Positions 1 through 13,300 of a stretch of 64,000 nt of DNA are shown one piece after another (within the stretch, counting starts at the first letter, position 1; every line of letters starts with the position of its first letter). Under the pieces are notes generated by a model that saw only the letters and a program-made list of their open reading frames with translations, did no database searches and was not told the DNA's origin. The DNA comes from Acanthaster planci (lineage: Eukaryota; Echinodermata; Asteroidea; Valvatida; Acanthasteridae): the NCBI RefSeq assembly GCF_001949145.1, contig NW_019091358.1, positions 3,778,244-3,842,243 of the forward strand, written 5' to 3'. The position numbers and the translations under genes were made by a program.

Positions 1-1121
1 CTAAGTGAAAAACAAATAAAAATTCTCGTGCGCATTGGATAGTCTTCTTTTGACATCCAGTCATAAGCTATTCAAATGAACTCGGGGGCAAGATTTTTCT
101 GGATTTGTCGGTATTTCCAGAGTTTTTGTAAAATGAATTGAGGATATGTGGATTCCTGTTTGGCATGGCTTTGCTGAAATAGAATGTATTGTTACCTGAA
201 TTTCGTAAGAAAGCAAATGCAAGACTTGTGAAAGTTGATGTTTAGATAGTGTGCATTCTTGTGCTGTTACTCTTACTGGAGTGCAGTAGATTGCCACTGA
301 ACTGTGGGGGTAGCGTGGTGTCTGCATTGCGCACCTTAATTCGAGATTGATCTTCATTCACTTTTCATGTTATTGGTACTGTGGCTTCTTCAAGCGGCTT
401 TTGTTTTCTGTTTACAAAGTGTGGGGCACAGAATTTCTTGGCATGGTTCAGGCAGGTGCATTTATTGCAAGTACTTTCTGTAATGAATTATGAGGTTGCC
501 TGATATACGGTGCATTGAGTTACTTCCCCGACCTCACTCATGCAACTGTGGCTGCATTTGATTTAACACTCGCATGATTTCTCGTGCTTTCTAGGCCCTA
601 GCCCAATTGAGTAAACTGACCCACCTAGCTTGGGTACTGAGGGGAGTATCTAACAGTATAAATATTAAAAAAGCATGGTGGCTCAGTCGAACAATGAAAA
701 GGAAACTTGACATTGTTGTAAACAGTGTGCCGTTGTAAACAATTGTACAATTGTTGCAAATTGGGTATATTCAATATACTATATTGACTCAAATTGAGCA
801 AAAATCTGTGAAAGAAAGGCCGGCAGTGTATTTGTGCGGATGTCCATTGAGTTTAACAGTCCCAATTCATTATTCAATTGAATCACTGCATGACCTCTTG
901 ACCCAGTCAGGGCAGCTTGAGTAACCCGAGATCAGTCATCATTCAGATTATGCATGAACATTTGTAGCTTTGACTCAAGTCAGGGTGAGTATGAGAGAAG
1001 TAATCAAAGTAAATAAATATACGTGCACAGCTGCAAGCATCTGTTTAAATGGACTGCCCCTCGAGAAAAAAATTTCTCAAAAAAATTTAGCCCCTGCTTC
1101 ACTCTGCCTTTCAATCATTAG
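1..1121. other. upstream intron of gene 1, no gene seen
   Basis: No exon-like open frame with matching splice signals was found on either strand. The first exon of gene 1 in the window is entered in phase 1, so this stretch is most likely intron. The start codon and signal peptide should lie to the left of the window. A pyrimidine-rich tract ending in AG at 1120-1121 serves as the acceptor. Confidence 0.6.
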
Positions 1122-1367
1122 ACCATCCAGGACGCTGCAGCCTACCCCTGGTGACTGGCCGATGCCGAGGACGGTTCCGCAAGTTCGGCTTCAACGTTGG
1201 GACAGCAGCATGTGAGGAGTTCATCTATGGAGGCTGCCACGGCAATGACAACCGCTTTGACACAATGGATGCCTGCCGGAAGGCCTGCGAAGACCAACCC
1301 TCCGTCGGGGGTGGCGATCCGATGGTTGGACCGGCTGAACCACTCCAGCCCATCGTTAACACCTCTG
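1122..1367 (+). CDS. Kunitz domain 1 exon
   Basis: Phase 1-1 exon with six Cys in Kunitz spacing, the GRF..FGFN core, C-EEFIYGGC and GNDNRF. The residue after the second Cys (P1) is Arg, which predicts trypsin-like targets. The acceptor could be AG at 1121 or AG at 1130; both keep the frame. The donor is GTAAGG at 1368. Confidence 0.88.
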
Positions 1368-4300
1368 GTAAGGATGAAGCAAAAAACTCTCAAGGAGACG
1401 CATGAATGTGGTTCCGAAATGTGGGCAAGTTGGAACAATGACAGTAGTTAACTATAGCTTAACCAATCAAAAGTCATTGTGCAAGTTTTTCATTTGTCTT
1501 TGTAGAACCACATGGGAATAAATGGTGATGGATGCTTTTCTCAATTTGTTGCTGCTGAGTTTAATGACTGCAACTCTCATGTTCTTCCATTTCATTAATT
1601 TCTTTATTTCTTCTTTAATATTTCAGCTATCTGCCGGCTTCCACTAGAAACAGGCCAGTGCCGTGGCTACTTTCCGAAGTTTGGATACGTGCCAGAATCC
1701 CAAACTTGCGAGGAGTTCATATACGGCGGCTGTGACGGCAACCAGAACAGGTTTGACACTCGGGAAGAGTGTATGCAGCAGTGTGGAGAGCTAGCTATTG
1801 TGGTTTCTCCCGATGAAGTGCCTTTACCAGGTAATGCGATTTGCCCTGTCTGTTTTGTTGCAAGAGGTCAACAAATATTGCCATGGTTACAGAGTGTGTA
1901 TAGTGAGTTACATGTTTGCCACCTTGTGTTCTTGATACTCAAGAAACTTGGTGGTTGCATGGTCATCCAGGGTCTTGTTAAGTTTAAAAAATCAGCACAC
2001 GGCAGAGAACGTGAAACTGAAATCATACTCTGGAATAGAACGGAACGATTCTTATGCATATAACATTAGTTGTGCCAAGCAGATTCATAGAACTGCACAC
2101 ATATGGTCGTCTGTGACAGGTTTTGGAAAAGACAAACTCGTCAATGTATCCATGCACTTTCATAACTGACTTTGTTTCAAAGGCCCAACCCTTTGAGGAA
2201 AAAAAGTTGAAACTGAATAGAAATTCATGCGTTTGTTTAAACTGTAACAAAATGCTCTAAGTTTTTTGAATAAAATTACAAACCATCAGTGATGGATTTC
2301 TTTAAGGAGATTCTCTGCAGCCGTTCAGATTTTGAGATTCCGGGTGTAATCATTTGGGTAAGTCAGGCCGTTCCTTTCGTCTTCATGCAATCCAGAGCTT
2401 TGCAAGCTGCCACTGATGTCGGGCATGTGTGAGGCCTACATGCCTATGTTTGGCTACATTCCTGGAACGGGAGAGTGCGAGCAGTTCATCTACGGCGGCT
2501 GCGGGGGAAACGTCAACAGGTTTGCGACCGTGGAGGAGTGCACGCAAGTCTGTGGGTCCATCCCTCGTGGTGTGCCCCCCATCATCCCCAAGAAGTACCC
2601 AGGTGAGATGCATGGGGCCCTTCCTGACACCATTCAAGTGGATCATTCAACTGTTACTGCCCACTTTCCGTGATAAACCGATACAGTTATGTGACATTTT
2701 CTGGCGTGCAATGTGAGTCTCAGTCTTTTGGATTATGTAGAGGACAATCTGTACTATGAGAAAACGTTTCATTTCTCCTATTTTGGCTACTTCTTGATTT
2801 GTGAGCCTCTAATGTACAACTTTTTTTGGCTTGAGTGGTGCCTTCCAGTGTGTTAGCAATGCTAGAATTGTCTTGCATCCCAGTGCATTAAGTTCTTGTT
2901 TAACTGTGGCACCAAGGGAAAGGCATTGCGTATCCTGTCGGTCCTCTCATAGGCCAAGTACAGGCACTGATTCTTTTTTTTATGCTACCATCCAAGTGTT
3001 CTCAAAGACCTCCCATTTGAAGCAGCACATTTTCCTATCTCCAGGTGTGAAGATGGGCCAGTGCCTGCCCTACATTGATGATAACGGCCCCTGTGAGCGG
3101 GAGTGTCTTGGGGATGATGCCGACTGCCCTGGCAACCGCCTCTGCTGCTTCAATGGGTGTGGCTTCCAGTGCACGCCCTTCACCCTCGAGGAGCCTCCAG
3201 GTACTAGACTCTGTCATTTTTGTAATAAGTGGCTACTTCCATTTTTTTCAGGGATGGGAGGAAGAGGAAGGGTCTAGTTGCAAGACAGCAGTTAGCTGTC
3301 AACTTTGTTGTGTGATTGAAGTAGTAGCCTTCCAGGATGGTACGGATGGCTCATGTGTGAAGCGCATGCCTCGCCTCTCACCATTGTTGTCTTCAGTTCA
3401 ATTCCTGGCCTAGGTCACACATGAGCAGAGTTGTTCCTAGGTTCTTTCCTGTGCCGCAAGGGCTTTTCTCTGGGTTCTGCAGTTTTCCCCCTTCCGTATA
3501 AATCAACTGTCTTCCTGTGCCCTGCGGTCAATTATGCATTGTCTAGCTTGACTATGTTGGAGTTGCATCCCTCGTAATTCAGCCTCGTAATAGCGAGTAA
3601 AGATGATTAATCCATGGAAAGGACTAACTGCTCTTGATTATGTGAGATTCTTTTGGGTGTTTTTCAACTTAAGGCTCAGACTTAAAGTCACCCACCGTTG
3701 TTGTTATTGCATTTGACTTGGGCTTGACCATAATATTGTCTTCAGTATATAGAAGAAGAGAATACTTTAATTATTCTATGGCAGGGCCAGTGCATTAACC
3801 CAAATATGGTCAGTCCTCCAACGGGTGAAAAATTGTGGTTCAGTAGCGTCAATGTACCAAAGTTTTGCTTCACATGAGTTACTTCATTGCAGTATCATTT
3901 GGGGCTGTATGTAAACAGTTATTCAAGTTCTATTTTTTGTTGTTTCTGTAAAAAGGACGAGTCTTACTTTAAGGCCAAAAATGTGAGTGGTTCATATTTG
4001 TGACAGGGCACAAATAAAGATTTTCATCACAGTTTGATCACATCATGAAGGTTAACAAGTGGAACCATTACCAACCTTTGAGGACGAACAACTGATAAGG
4101 AAAAGTCCTTTGTCTTTGTGAACAGACCGATAGTTTTCCTTCCTCCCCCCTCCCATGAAATTTGTAGAGCCAAAGGAGGGGACCTGCCCCCCTGTCCTCC
4201 CTGGAGAGAACTTGAACTGTGACTATGACCAAGTTGTGACCGAGTGTTACTATGACTACAACTGCGAGGGGTCAATGAAGTGCTGCGAAGACGGCTGCAA

Positions 4301-7300
4301 CTCCATCTGTGTCTTGCCAATGGGAATGGTGGATCCCATCCTGCCACCCAGTAAGTCTTGCCACCCTTGTGGTTTTTTATATTAAGCTGGACTTGTTCAT
4401 AGCGAATCCCAACTTTTTTTGGTTTTTGTTTTGTATTCCAATTGAAGATTGGAACAGAAGTTAAGATGCTTGCTTTGTTATGCACAAAAGTCTGACTTCT
4501 AACCTCCCAGAATTTTACCTTGCCATCCTAAATTTTCTTCACATCTGCGGACATTTTCTTGGTTATGTTTGAAGTGCATTTTTTTTTTCACTCTATCAAA
4601 GAACCTTGCAGGTTGTAAGATCCTGCAAATGCCATTTTTTCTAAGACCAGTTTAAACTAGAGTATATGCTCACTCTGACTAGTATTCTAAGTCGTTTGAG
4701 TTGATAGAAAGCAGTGATGTGACAGATTCTTTCCTACTTGAGTTGAATTTGGCAACAGAAGTTTGAACCTCATGTTCTTGGGACCTCTCCTTTAAAATTC
4801 CCCCACAATGTGGCACATGACAGCAATGGCACTGTAGAAGCCAATCTGTGACGTAAATGAAGTTGAGTTTTTGCACGCAGTACTTCACGATTCTCCAAAA
4901 GTAGCAATGGCATTGCAGTTAACAAGCCCAAGAAAATCTCTGGAGAGAGGACATGAAAATAAGTCTAGTTTCAGAGGTGGAAGAGGAGGCCATTGAATCA
5001 GGTTGGGACCGATTGTCCCTACACATAGGTCAGCTTGGATGGGATCTGCCACTAGGTGGCAAGAGAGAATTACTTGGCCAACCCATTTCCATACAGTTGT
5101 TTAGTTTGAAACTCTCATATTTAGATCATAAAGCAATCAGTTCGCTGGTCTTTTCTCAAACCCTCAATGAAAATGAAATACGCCAGTGCTGGTTAGTACA
5201 ACCTCTCCTGCTTAACACTGCATCCAGATAAGCCCAAGGTTGGCCTATGCCCGATAGTGGACATGATGACGATGGCCGATGCCTGCGTGAACGAGTGCTT
5301 CGACGACTACTCCTGCCCCCTTGACCAAAAGTGTTGCAGCAATGGCTGTGGCCAACAGTGCATGCCGGCGTACAACCCCATCGGTAGGTTTGTCAGAGCA
5401 ATCATTTCTGTACCCTCCGTTGCTCCGGATACTAAGACCATCCCCATAGAACGTGACATACTTTGGCACGCTGTCAAACACATTTTCACGCTTGTATTAA
5501 TTACAACCACAAAGTGACCAGCAGCATCGCTGGCATCGTACATGTATCCAATGGTGTAACTGATTAAAATGCAAGCAGTGAAGCCAACTTTGATTACGCT
5601 ATCTTGGCAGTGCATAATTACGGTGAGTGCCCACCAATGACGGAAGTGGGTACCTGCCCGGAAGAATGCGTGGAGGACTCGGACTGCGAGGCAGACAACA
5701 TCTGCTGCTTCACTGGTTGCGGACGCGTCTGTACCTACGCAGTTATCGTGGAACCTCTGCGTAAGTCACTTCATTTACCTTTAAACAGCAAACGTTAGAT
5801 AAGATATCTGGACAATGTGTAGCAATGTGCTTTGGAAAAAAAAAATACAAGACAGAAACAAACAGTGGTGTGGAAATTCCAAAAGCTGAATTTTGACAAG
5901 CTCAGTGATATGGAGATCATAGAGAAAGAAGTTCTTGAAACTGATTTAGAGATGTGAATGCTACCAGTAGACAATACTCTGCGTTGATTGAGCAGAAAAT
6001 GTACACTCCGATCAGTCAGTTGAAGTCAGACCAACTGAAGAAAATGACTTATGCGAGTCATAAAATGTTTTGTTTGCACTGTCATGTTTTACATCAGAGA
6101 GTACTGAGTTCATAATGGCCAGTTTCCCGTCCATGTTTCTATGACCTCAAATAGCACCTGACCCGGGTCAGTGCCCCCTAGTGCCCGAGCTGGCTGTGGG
6201 TCCCTGTGCCAACTTCTGCCAGTACGACTACGACTGTGCCAAGGGGGAGCGGTGTTGCAGCAATGGCTGCGGCTATGAGTGTATGGCAGCCACAGATGTT
6301 GGGCCAGTTGAGCCCCAGCCTGAGCCAGAGCCAGGTAAGACACTGATTTTCATTTTGAGGGGGGGGGTTTAATAAGAAGAAGAGTCAAATTTAAGGTCGG
6401 AGTCCTTTGTTGTGATAGAAGTGACAGGACCTTCATAACTGACTGATTCAACTTTGCAGTGTGGAAGCAGTGTGGCTAATAGTGTAACCACATTGTCTAC
6501 ATAATGTTTGGATTTCATTTCACTAAAATTACATTTAGTGACCATGCCTAGAATGAACCGTGTATGAAATGTACAGACGTACAGTTTCACCTGAGTCTCT
6601 CAGCATTGCAGTGGAGTCTGTCACTCATCACAGGTCCCATTATAAGTCCTTTTACTAGACCGTGAACAAAGTCAAAGGAATGCTTTTGTCACAGTTCCAT
6701 TTGTGACTTGACTTGACTGGTTGTTTTGTGGTGGCCTCGTGATGAACATGCACGGACTTGCAGAGACTTTCTGTAAATTTGACTACAATGCTGGAGTCTC
6801 AAAATGAGAGCATGAAGCATCAAGTGCATTGCCTGTTAACTTCAACCCTGTGACCTCTAAAATTTCATTAGCTCCATGCCTCTTAATGTAAGCAACAAAC
6901 TTGCCGATTTTGATCATTACTAAATAATACTGAGAAAAAACCCTTTAAGCTGACATTGTAGTCGTATTGCTGTAAATTAATGGCTTTTCTGCCCGTAGCT
7001 CAACCCAAGCCAGGTGAGTGCCCCGCCCTAGTGCAGGGCTTCTTTGCAATCTGCGTAGAACTGTGCAACAGTGACCAGAGCTGCCTGGGAAGCCAGAAGT
7101 GCTGTTCCAACGGCTGCGGGAGGCAGTGCATGGAGCCGTTGATACGTACGTCGGACTATTTGGCTGGAAGTCATCCGATCACTCATTCGCATTTCTTGTG
7201 TATACATTGGTGGCCGTCATTGGCGACATATCCAGCGGGAGAGGGGTGAAGGGGAAGGCAGAGGAAGATCTGTTTAGGGGGAGGAAGTTCCTTTTGAAAC

Positions 7301-10300
7301 ATGTCTATTTTCATTTTAGGCATTGAAAGCACAAGCATTTAAGAATGGCACTTGCACCTTTCTATTGGGGGTTCATCCAGAGATAAAACAATTTGGACAA
7401 TTGTATTTGACAAAAATTCATTTAGCCACACCTCCCACCCAAGCCCTACATACCCCACTGCCGCACATGTTTCCTGCCATGCCATACGTTAAATACTCCC
7501 ACTGTGTGGTTGTATCCATTTCAAGGGTAAGCTCGGGATCCCACAATCTGTGTCGATCTCTTTGCCGGTCCCCTGTAATCACTTAATCCAAATGTTTCTA
7601 ACATTTCTGTCAACTACAGACAATTCTCTTCCGGTGTTGGAAAGGGCTCATTGTCTTCACTAATGGATCATCTAGCACATCCCATCTTTCTCTATTTCTC
7701 AATTCATGGTTGAACTCATCTTTAACAATTGCTAACACTTGAAGCCTTTTCAGATTCACAGGACTCGGATTATCTCCATTTTAAGCCCATCCAAATTCTA
7801 ATTTGTTGTTCATCTGCAATCAGATAGCAATGATGCGCTGTTTTCATTGTAATACTTGGACATGGTTCACAAGAAGTTGTTCAAATTGTTGTTCAGATTG
7901 AGAACATTGACTCTGATTGGTTCATGTAGCAGTGTTTGTTTCAGTATCCGAAGCATCGAAAGTCTGAAGAGGCGTTGATGTTTCATCGTCAGTCCCATTT
8001 TTGTGAGTGAGTTCAGTTGAGAACTGTTGGTCAGCCATCAGTGAATTACTGGAATACCTGGGCCTATATTAATAAAACAGTGGAAGGGAATTGAAGTCAA
8101 ACTGTTGTTAAGAATGATTGCAAAACCATCTGGCCCTAGCTCCTTGTGTATTACAATACACCTGTCGCATAATCAATCAGTGATGCACACATTGTCTGTT
8201 GACTGGTCTCCATACTATAGTCAGACCATCATAAAAAATGTGGTTGACCATACAGTTCTTGGTCCAAACCCACTCTATATTGCGCTTGGTTCTAACCACC
8301 AGACTTTCTCTGTGCATGCACAGCTCCTGTTAAGCCCGGCCAGTGCCCAGTCCTCGATCCGGGCCTGTCTTGTTTTTCCTTTGCTGCTGTCATCGAATGC
8401 ACGGAGGACAATGACTGTGAAGGCCCCATGAAGTGCTGCGATATGTTGTGCGACAGTCGCTTGTGCACACTTCCTGTCTCCCGTATGTTTAAATTGGAGT
8501 GGAGTCTTCTCACAGAATTAATCATCTCTGACGAGAGATAACCCTGTAACATACCTAGTGTGTGTTTCTTGGCAAAGGTGCTCTGTGCTGATAAAAAATG
8601 GTGCACCTTTGTGTTAATGCTCCCAAGCTTCACAGTTCCTTAAAGCTAGTTGTCATACTAATGCTAAATTTCATACCATTGTGTAATGTACTCATCAAAA
8701 TCCTTTGAATCTCTCACACAATGTAATCTGGACATTTTTCATTCAGCGTGTCCTGTGCAGTGACACATTAAAATTTTGTGTCAGTGAAGTTATCTGTTCC
8801 TTTCTACAAAAAAGTGTTCAGTTCGGTCTTGTTTTCTCCCATAGTTCTGTAGTTTAATGTGCGCTTTAAAATCCTCTCGCCACACAGCCCCTCCCAGCCC
8901 GCCCAAGCCCGGAGAGTGCCCAGTTGTGGAATCTGGTGGCTTTGGTATATGTGTCCAAGAATGTAACGACGATAGCAGTTGTGCTGGTGATCAGAAATGT
9001 TGTACCAGTGGCTGTGGAAGAACCTGCATGGATCCAATCAGTATGCATGTTTTAAATGAGATTTCTTATAAACAGTATGAGATTTGTCTTGCTTCAACTG
9101 TTCTGCCACACAGGTGAATTCGTCGTAAGTTTTGACGTACATTCGAGCAACATCAAGTTTCAATTTATTGACCATCAGGACAATTCATATCTCATTGGCA
9201 GTGCAAGTGGCTCAGAAATCAGCCATCTGCCTGGTTTAGTTTAACTTTCTTTGACTTTCTTTCCCCTATTTGTATATATTCTCATTATGCAGCCTCTCCC
9301 AGCCCGCCCAAGCCAGGACAGTGCCCCATGGTTGAGCCTGGCAGCGTTGGTATCTGTGTCCAAGAATGTAACGATGATAGTGGATGTACTGGTGATCAGA
9401 AATGCTGTTCCAACGGCTGTGGAAAAACTTGTGTGGATCCAGTTGGTATGCATTTTAAAGTAATTTTGTAATAACATTAAATTTGTCTTGCTTAAGTGTT
9501 TTGCCACATAGTGAATTCTTTGGAGTTGGAAAGTTTTAACAATTAAAGTTTTGGATTGTATAGATCATCGAAAACAATACCAATCTCATTGTCATAGGAA
9601 GTGGGTCAGAAATCTGTAATCTGTATGCTTTAGTTCAGCTTTTCTTTTCCCTGCTTGTATGTTTTCGCCACACAGCTCCTCCTCAAGAACCCAAGCCTGG
9701 CCAGTGCCCTGTGGTTGAGCCTGGTGGCTTTGGTATCTGTGTCCAAGAATGTAATGATGATAGCGGCTGTTCTAGTGATCAGAAATGCTGTAGCAATGGC
9801 TGTGGAAGAACTTGCATGGATCCAATCGGTATGCATGTTAAAATGACTTTGTAATAGTAAAAGATTTGTCTTGCCTAACTTTTCTGCCACACGGACAAAT
9901 TCTACTTAAGCTGTGGAGTACAGAAGTTTTAGCAATTTGAGTTTAGAATTGTTTATGAGCACCAGGAGTAATGAATATCTCATTGTCAGGGGAAGTGGGT
10001 CAGAAATCTGTAATCTGTATGCTTTAGTTCAGCTTTCCTTTTCCCTGCTTGTATTTTTTCGCCACACAGCTCCTCCTCAAGAACCCAAGCCTGGCCAGTG
10101 CCCCGTGGTCGAGCCTGGCAGCGTTGGTATCTGTGTCCAAGAATGTAACGATGATAGTGGATGTACTGGTGATCAGAAATGCTGTTCCAACGGCTGTGGA
10201 AAAACTTGTGTGGATCCAGTTGGTATGCATTTTAAAGTAATTTTGTAATAGCATTAAATTTGTCTTGCTTAAGTGTTTTGCCACATAGTGAATTCTTTGG

Positions 10301-13300
10301 AGTTAGAACGTTTTAGCAATTTAAGTTTGGGATTGTATAGATCATCAGAAACAATACCAATCTCATTGTCAGCGGAAGTGGGTCAGAAATCTGTAATCTG
10401 AATGCTTTAGTTCAGCTTCCCTTTTCCTGCTTGTATGTTTTCGCCACACAGGTCCTCCTCAAGAACCCAAGCCTGGCCAGTGCCCCGTGGTTGAGCCTGG
10501 CAGCGTTGGTATCTGTGTCCAAGAATGTAACGATGATAGCGGCTGTTCCGGTGATCAGAAATGCTGCAGCAATGGCTGTGGAAGAACTTGCATGGATCCA
10601 CTCAGTACGAATTGTTCTTACTTTTTTCATTCTGTGATCCATGGGTTGCGCCTGAATTAACCTTTATGCCACAGAGGAGAAGTGCTCTCAGGTTTAAATT
10701 GCAGGCTTCGGAATTGTCACAGTGCTGAACTCGAGACCATCACAACACCATCACAACACCAGAACATAAAATCATGCACAGGACCAGACACAAGTAATAG
10801 TGGGAACAATTACAAAGAAATGCTTTTGTTTATTTATTTATTATTTCTCAGGGAAAAACACATAAATACACTGAAACACAAATTAGGAATAGCACCACAA
10901 ACAGATCTAAAAAAAACCAACCTGATAACACCCCGAAGGATTGCCAAAAAGCGAACTTAATCGCTGTCTAGAGGCTCTCCTAAAATGTTAACAGTTACTA
11001 GGTTGGGCAAAAGTGGGACTCACAAACAAATAAGGCAGAGTGGGGAAACACAAAGGGAGGGGGAATAATAAACAGAACTCTGGAGCAAGCTGTGTAGGCC
11101 TAAACAAAGAACCGAGGGAGAGAACACAAACCACATGGAATTAAAAAAAGGGGGGGGTTGACCACGGAGGGAAAGAATCGATGAAGCTGAGCTGAAGAGA
11201 AGATTGGAAATATGCAGAAAATACAATGTACCATATAAACAGGGACATATATATGAACAATAACCACATAAAGTTGGGAGTCATTTAAATTACACATAAA
11301 TAAATAAAAAGCCTAAAAATTCATATAACATGTATTGCATTTGGAATGATCTATAATACATTGACAAAATGGCCGCTACATACAAGAACTATAATAAATA
11401 AATGAATAACAATGGACAATAGATCGACATACAGAAGATATCAATATGAGTTCAATCAAAAGTAGTGTTTTTTAAGATTAGTCAGGAAAGGAGTCGTGCC
11501 GTACAGGATACTATTATCAGTTTCAAGATCCAAAGAGTCCCAGATTCGAGGAAATAGGACAAAGATTGATGGAAGGCGTTAGTTTGAGATTGCAAATGAC
11601 CGAATTTAACCTGGTTGAGATGTCGAGATGTCGAGTATTGAGGGTGAGATAGTTCAGGATAGGAATATCAAATTTACTGGACAGACATTTAGCTACAAAG
11701 GAGATGGAAAGAAATTTCAGTCTGTTCATCAAGAATGGCAAACCCAGCTTGGTGCACCACTCGGAATACTCGATATTATTCTTGTTTTTGATATGTATAC
11801 ATCTGCATGGAAGACCGAGACAACACCAAGTAAACCTTCTCTGTACTCTTTCCAGCGAGCTCTGTTCAGAGACAGAACTTGGGCACCAAACTGGGGCAGC
11901 ATGCTCAATAATTGGTCTGACAAGGGCACAATGCAGTTTAACCATCACAGCTGGATCTCTACTTTTGACTATTCTTCGAACAAAACTGTTCATCCTGTTA
12001 GCCTTACACACTACTGCATAGTTTGCCGTTTCCATGATAAATTTCGAGAAATTACAACACCTAGATATTTATATTGACCAACTGCTTGAAGAATGTGTGG
12101 TCCATTGGTATAAGTTGGTTTAGGTGAGCTAGAACGAGAGATTGACATCAGCTTGCATTTCTCAGCATTAAGTTTCGTTTTGGCCAGTGCACACCAATTG
12201 TCATTTTGTAGAATTGTTTCATCATTTCTATTATGAATGACCCTATGGAGCACCATGTTGTCCCCATACCGTCTCATTTGTAACCTAACACAAAAAGGCA
12301 GGTCGAAAGCAAAGACGTTAAAAAGGAGCCGTCCAAGGACCGAGCCCTGTGGCACACCTGAACCCACTGTAATCCAAGATGAATGAACACCCTGAAATTG
12401 AACACGTTGCTGTCGACCAGTCAGATAAGATTGAAACCAATAAAGAGCCGACCCACAAACTCCATATTTATGCAGTCTTTCTAGCAGAATTTCGTGACTC
12501 ACTCGGTCAAAGGCCTTTGACCAGTCCAAGAAAACCGCATCGATACGGGGTGGGCTAGGCCTATCAATGGTTTCAGCCCACTCATTGAAAACAGTTGCCA
12601 ACTGTGTCACAGCTTGCTGCGCTTCACCATATTTCTCCTGCTTATATATTCTCTCCACACAGCTCCTCCCAAAGAACCCAAGCCTGGCCAGTGCCCTGTG
12701 GTTGAGCCTGGCAGCGTTGGTATCTGTGTCCAAGAATGTAACGATGATAGCGGCTGTTCTGGTGATCAGAAATGCTGTAGCAATGGCTGTGGAAGAACTT
12801 GCATGGATCCAATGGGTATGCATGTTAAAATGACTTTGTAACAGTAAAAGATTTGTCTTGCCTAACTTTTCTGCCACACGGACAAATTCTACTTAGCTTT
12901 GGAGTACAGAAGTTTTAGCAATTTGAGTTTAGAATTGTTTATGAGCACCAGGAGTAATGAATATTCATTTTCAGTGCAAATGGGTCAGAAATCTGTAATC
13001 TGTATGCTTTAGTTCAGCTTCCCTTTTCCCTGCTTGTATCTTTTTGCCACACAGCTCCTCCTCAAGAACCCAAGCCTGGCCAGTGCCCTGTGGTCGAGCC
13101 TGGCAGCGTTGGTATCTGTGTCCAAGAATGTAACGATGATAGCGGCTGTTCTGGTGATCAGAAATGCTGCAGCAACGGCTGTGGAAAAACTTGCGTGGAT
13201 CCAATCGGTATGCATGTTAAAATGATTTCTTAACACATCCTAATATACATTTCCCTGGCTGGTTCCAGTATTCTTGCTACACAAATTGCATTTTCTTGAG

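Larger units (their letters stand above)
8880..13240 (+). repeat. tandem exon-plus-intron array of seven WAP units
   Basis: Seven units of about 382-405 bp each contain a 153-bp WAP exon and its intron. Exon starts are at 8888, 9293, 9676, 10070, 10452, 12663 and 13055. The 2.2-kb step between units 5 and 6 is explained by a LINE insertion. Intron sequence is conserved as well as exon sequence, so duplication was recent or homogenised by gene conversion. A two-unit period of about 777 bp is visible (units 2+3 resemble units 4+5). Confidence 0.88.

Noticed and set aside
4027-4485. A 152-codon minus-strand open frame
   Set aside because: It lies opposite WAP exon 2 and its flanks, with no recognisable protein pattern; it is a shadow of a Cys-rich exon.
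12011-12877. A single 288-codon minus-strand frame
   Set aside because: Only the part below about 12627 is reverse transcriptase. The rest is antisense of WAP exon 13, joined by chance at the insertion border.
8804-13236. A family of similar minus-strand open frames opposite the WAP exons
   Set aside because: They recur only because the WAP exons themselves are tandem copies. They are reverse-complement shadows with no splice or start support.
8880-13240. Regularly spaced repeats resembling a CRISPR array
   Set aside because: The unit is about 390 bp and contains a protein-coding exon with splice sites, in an animal genome.
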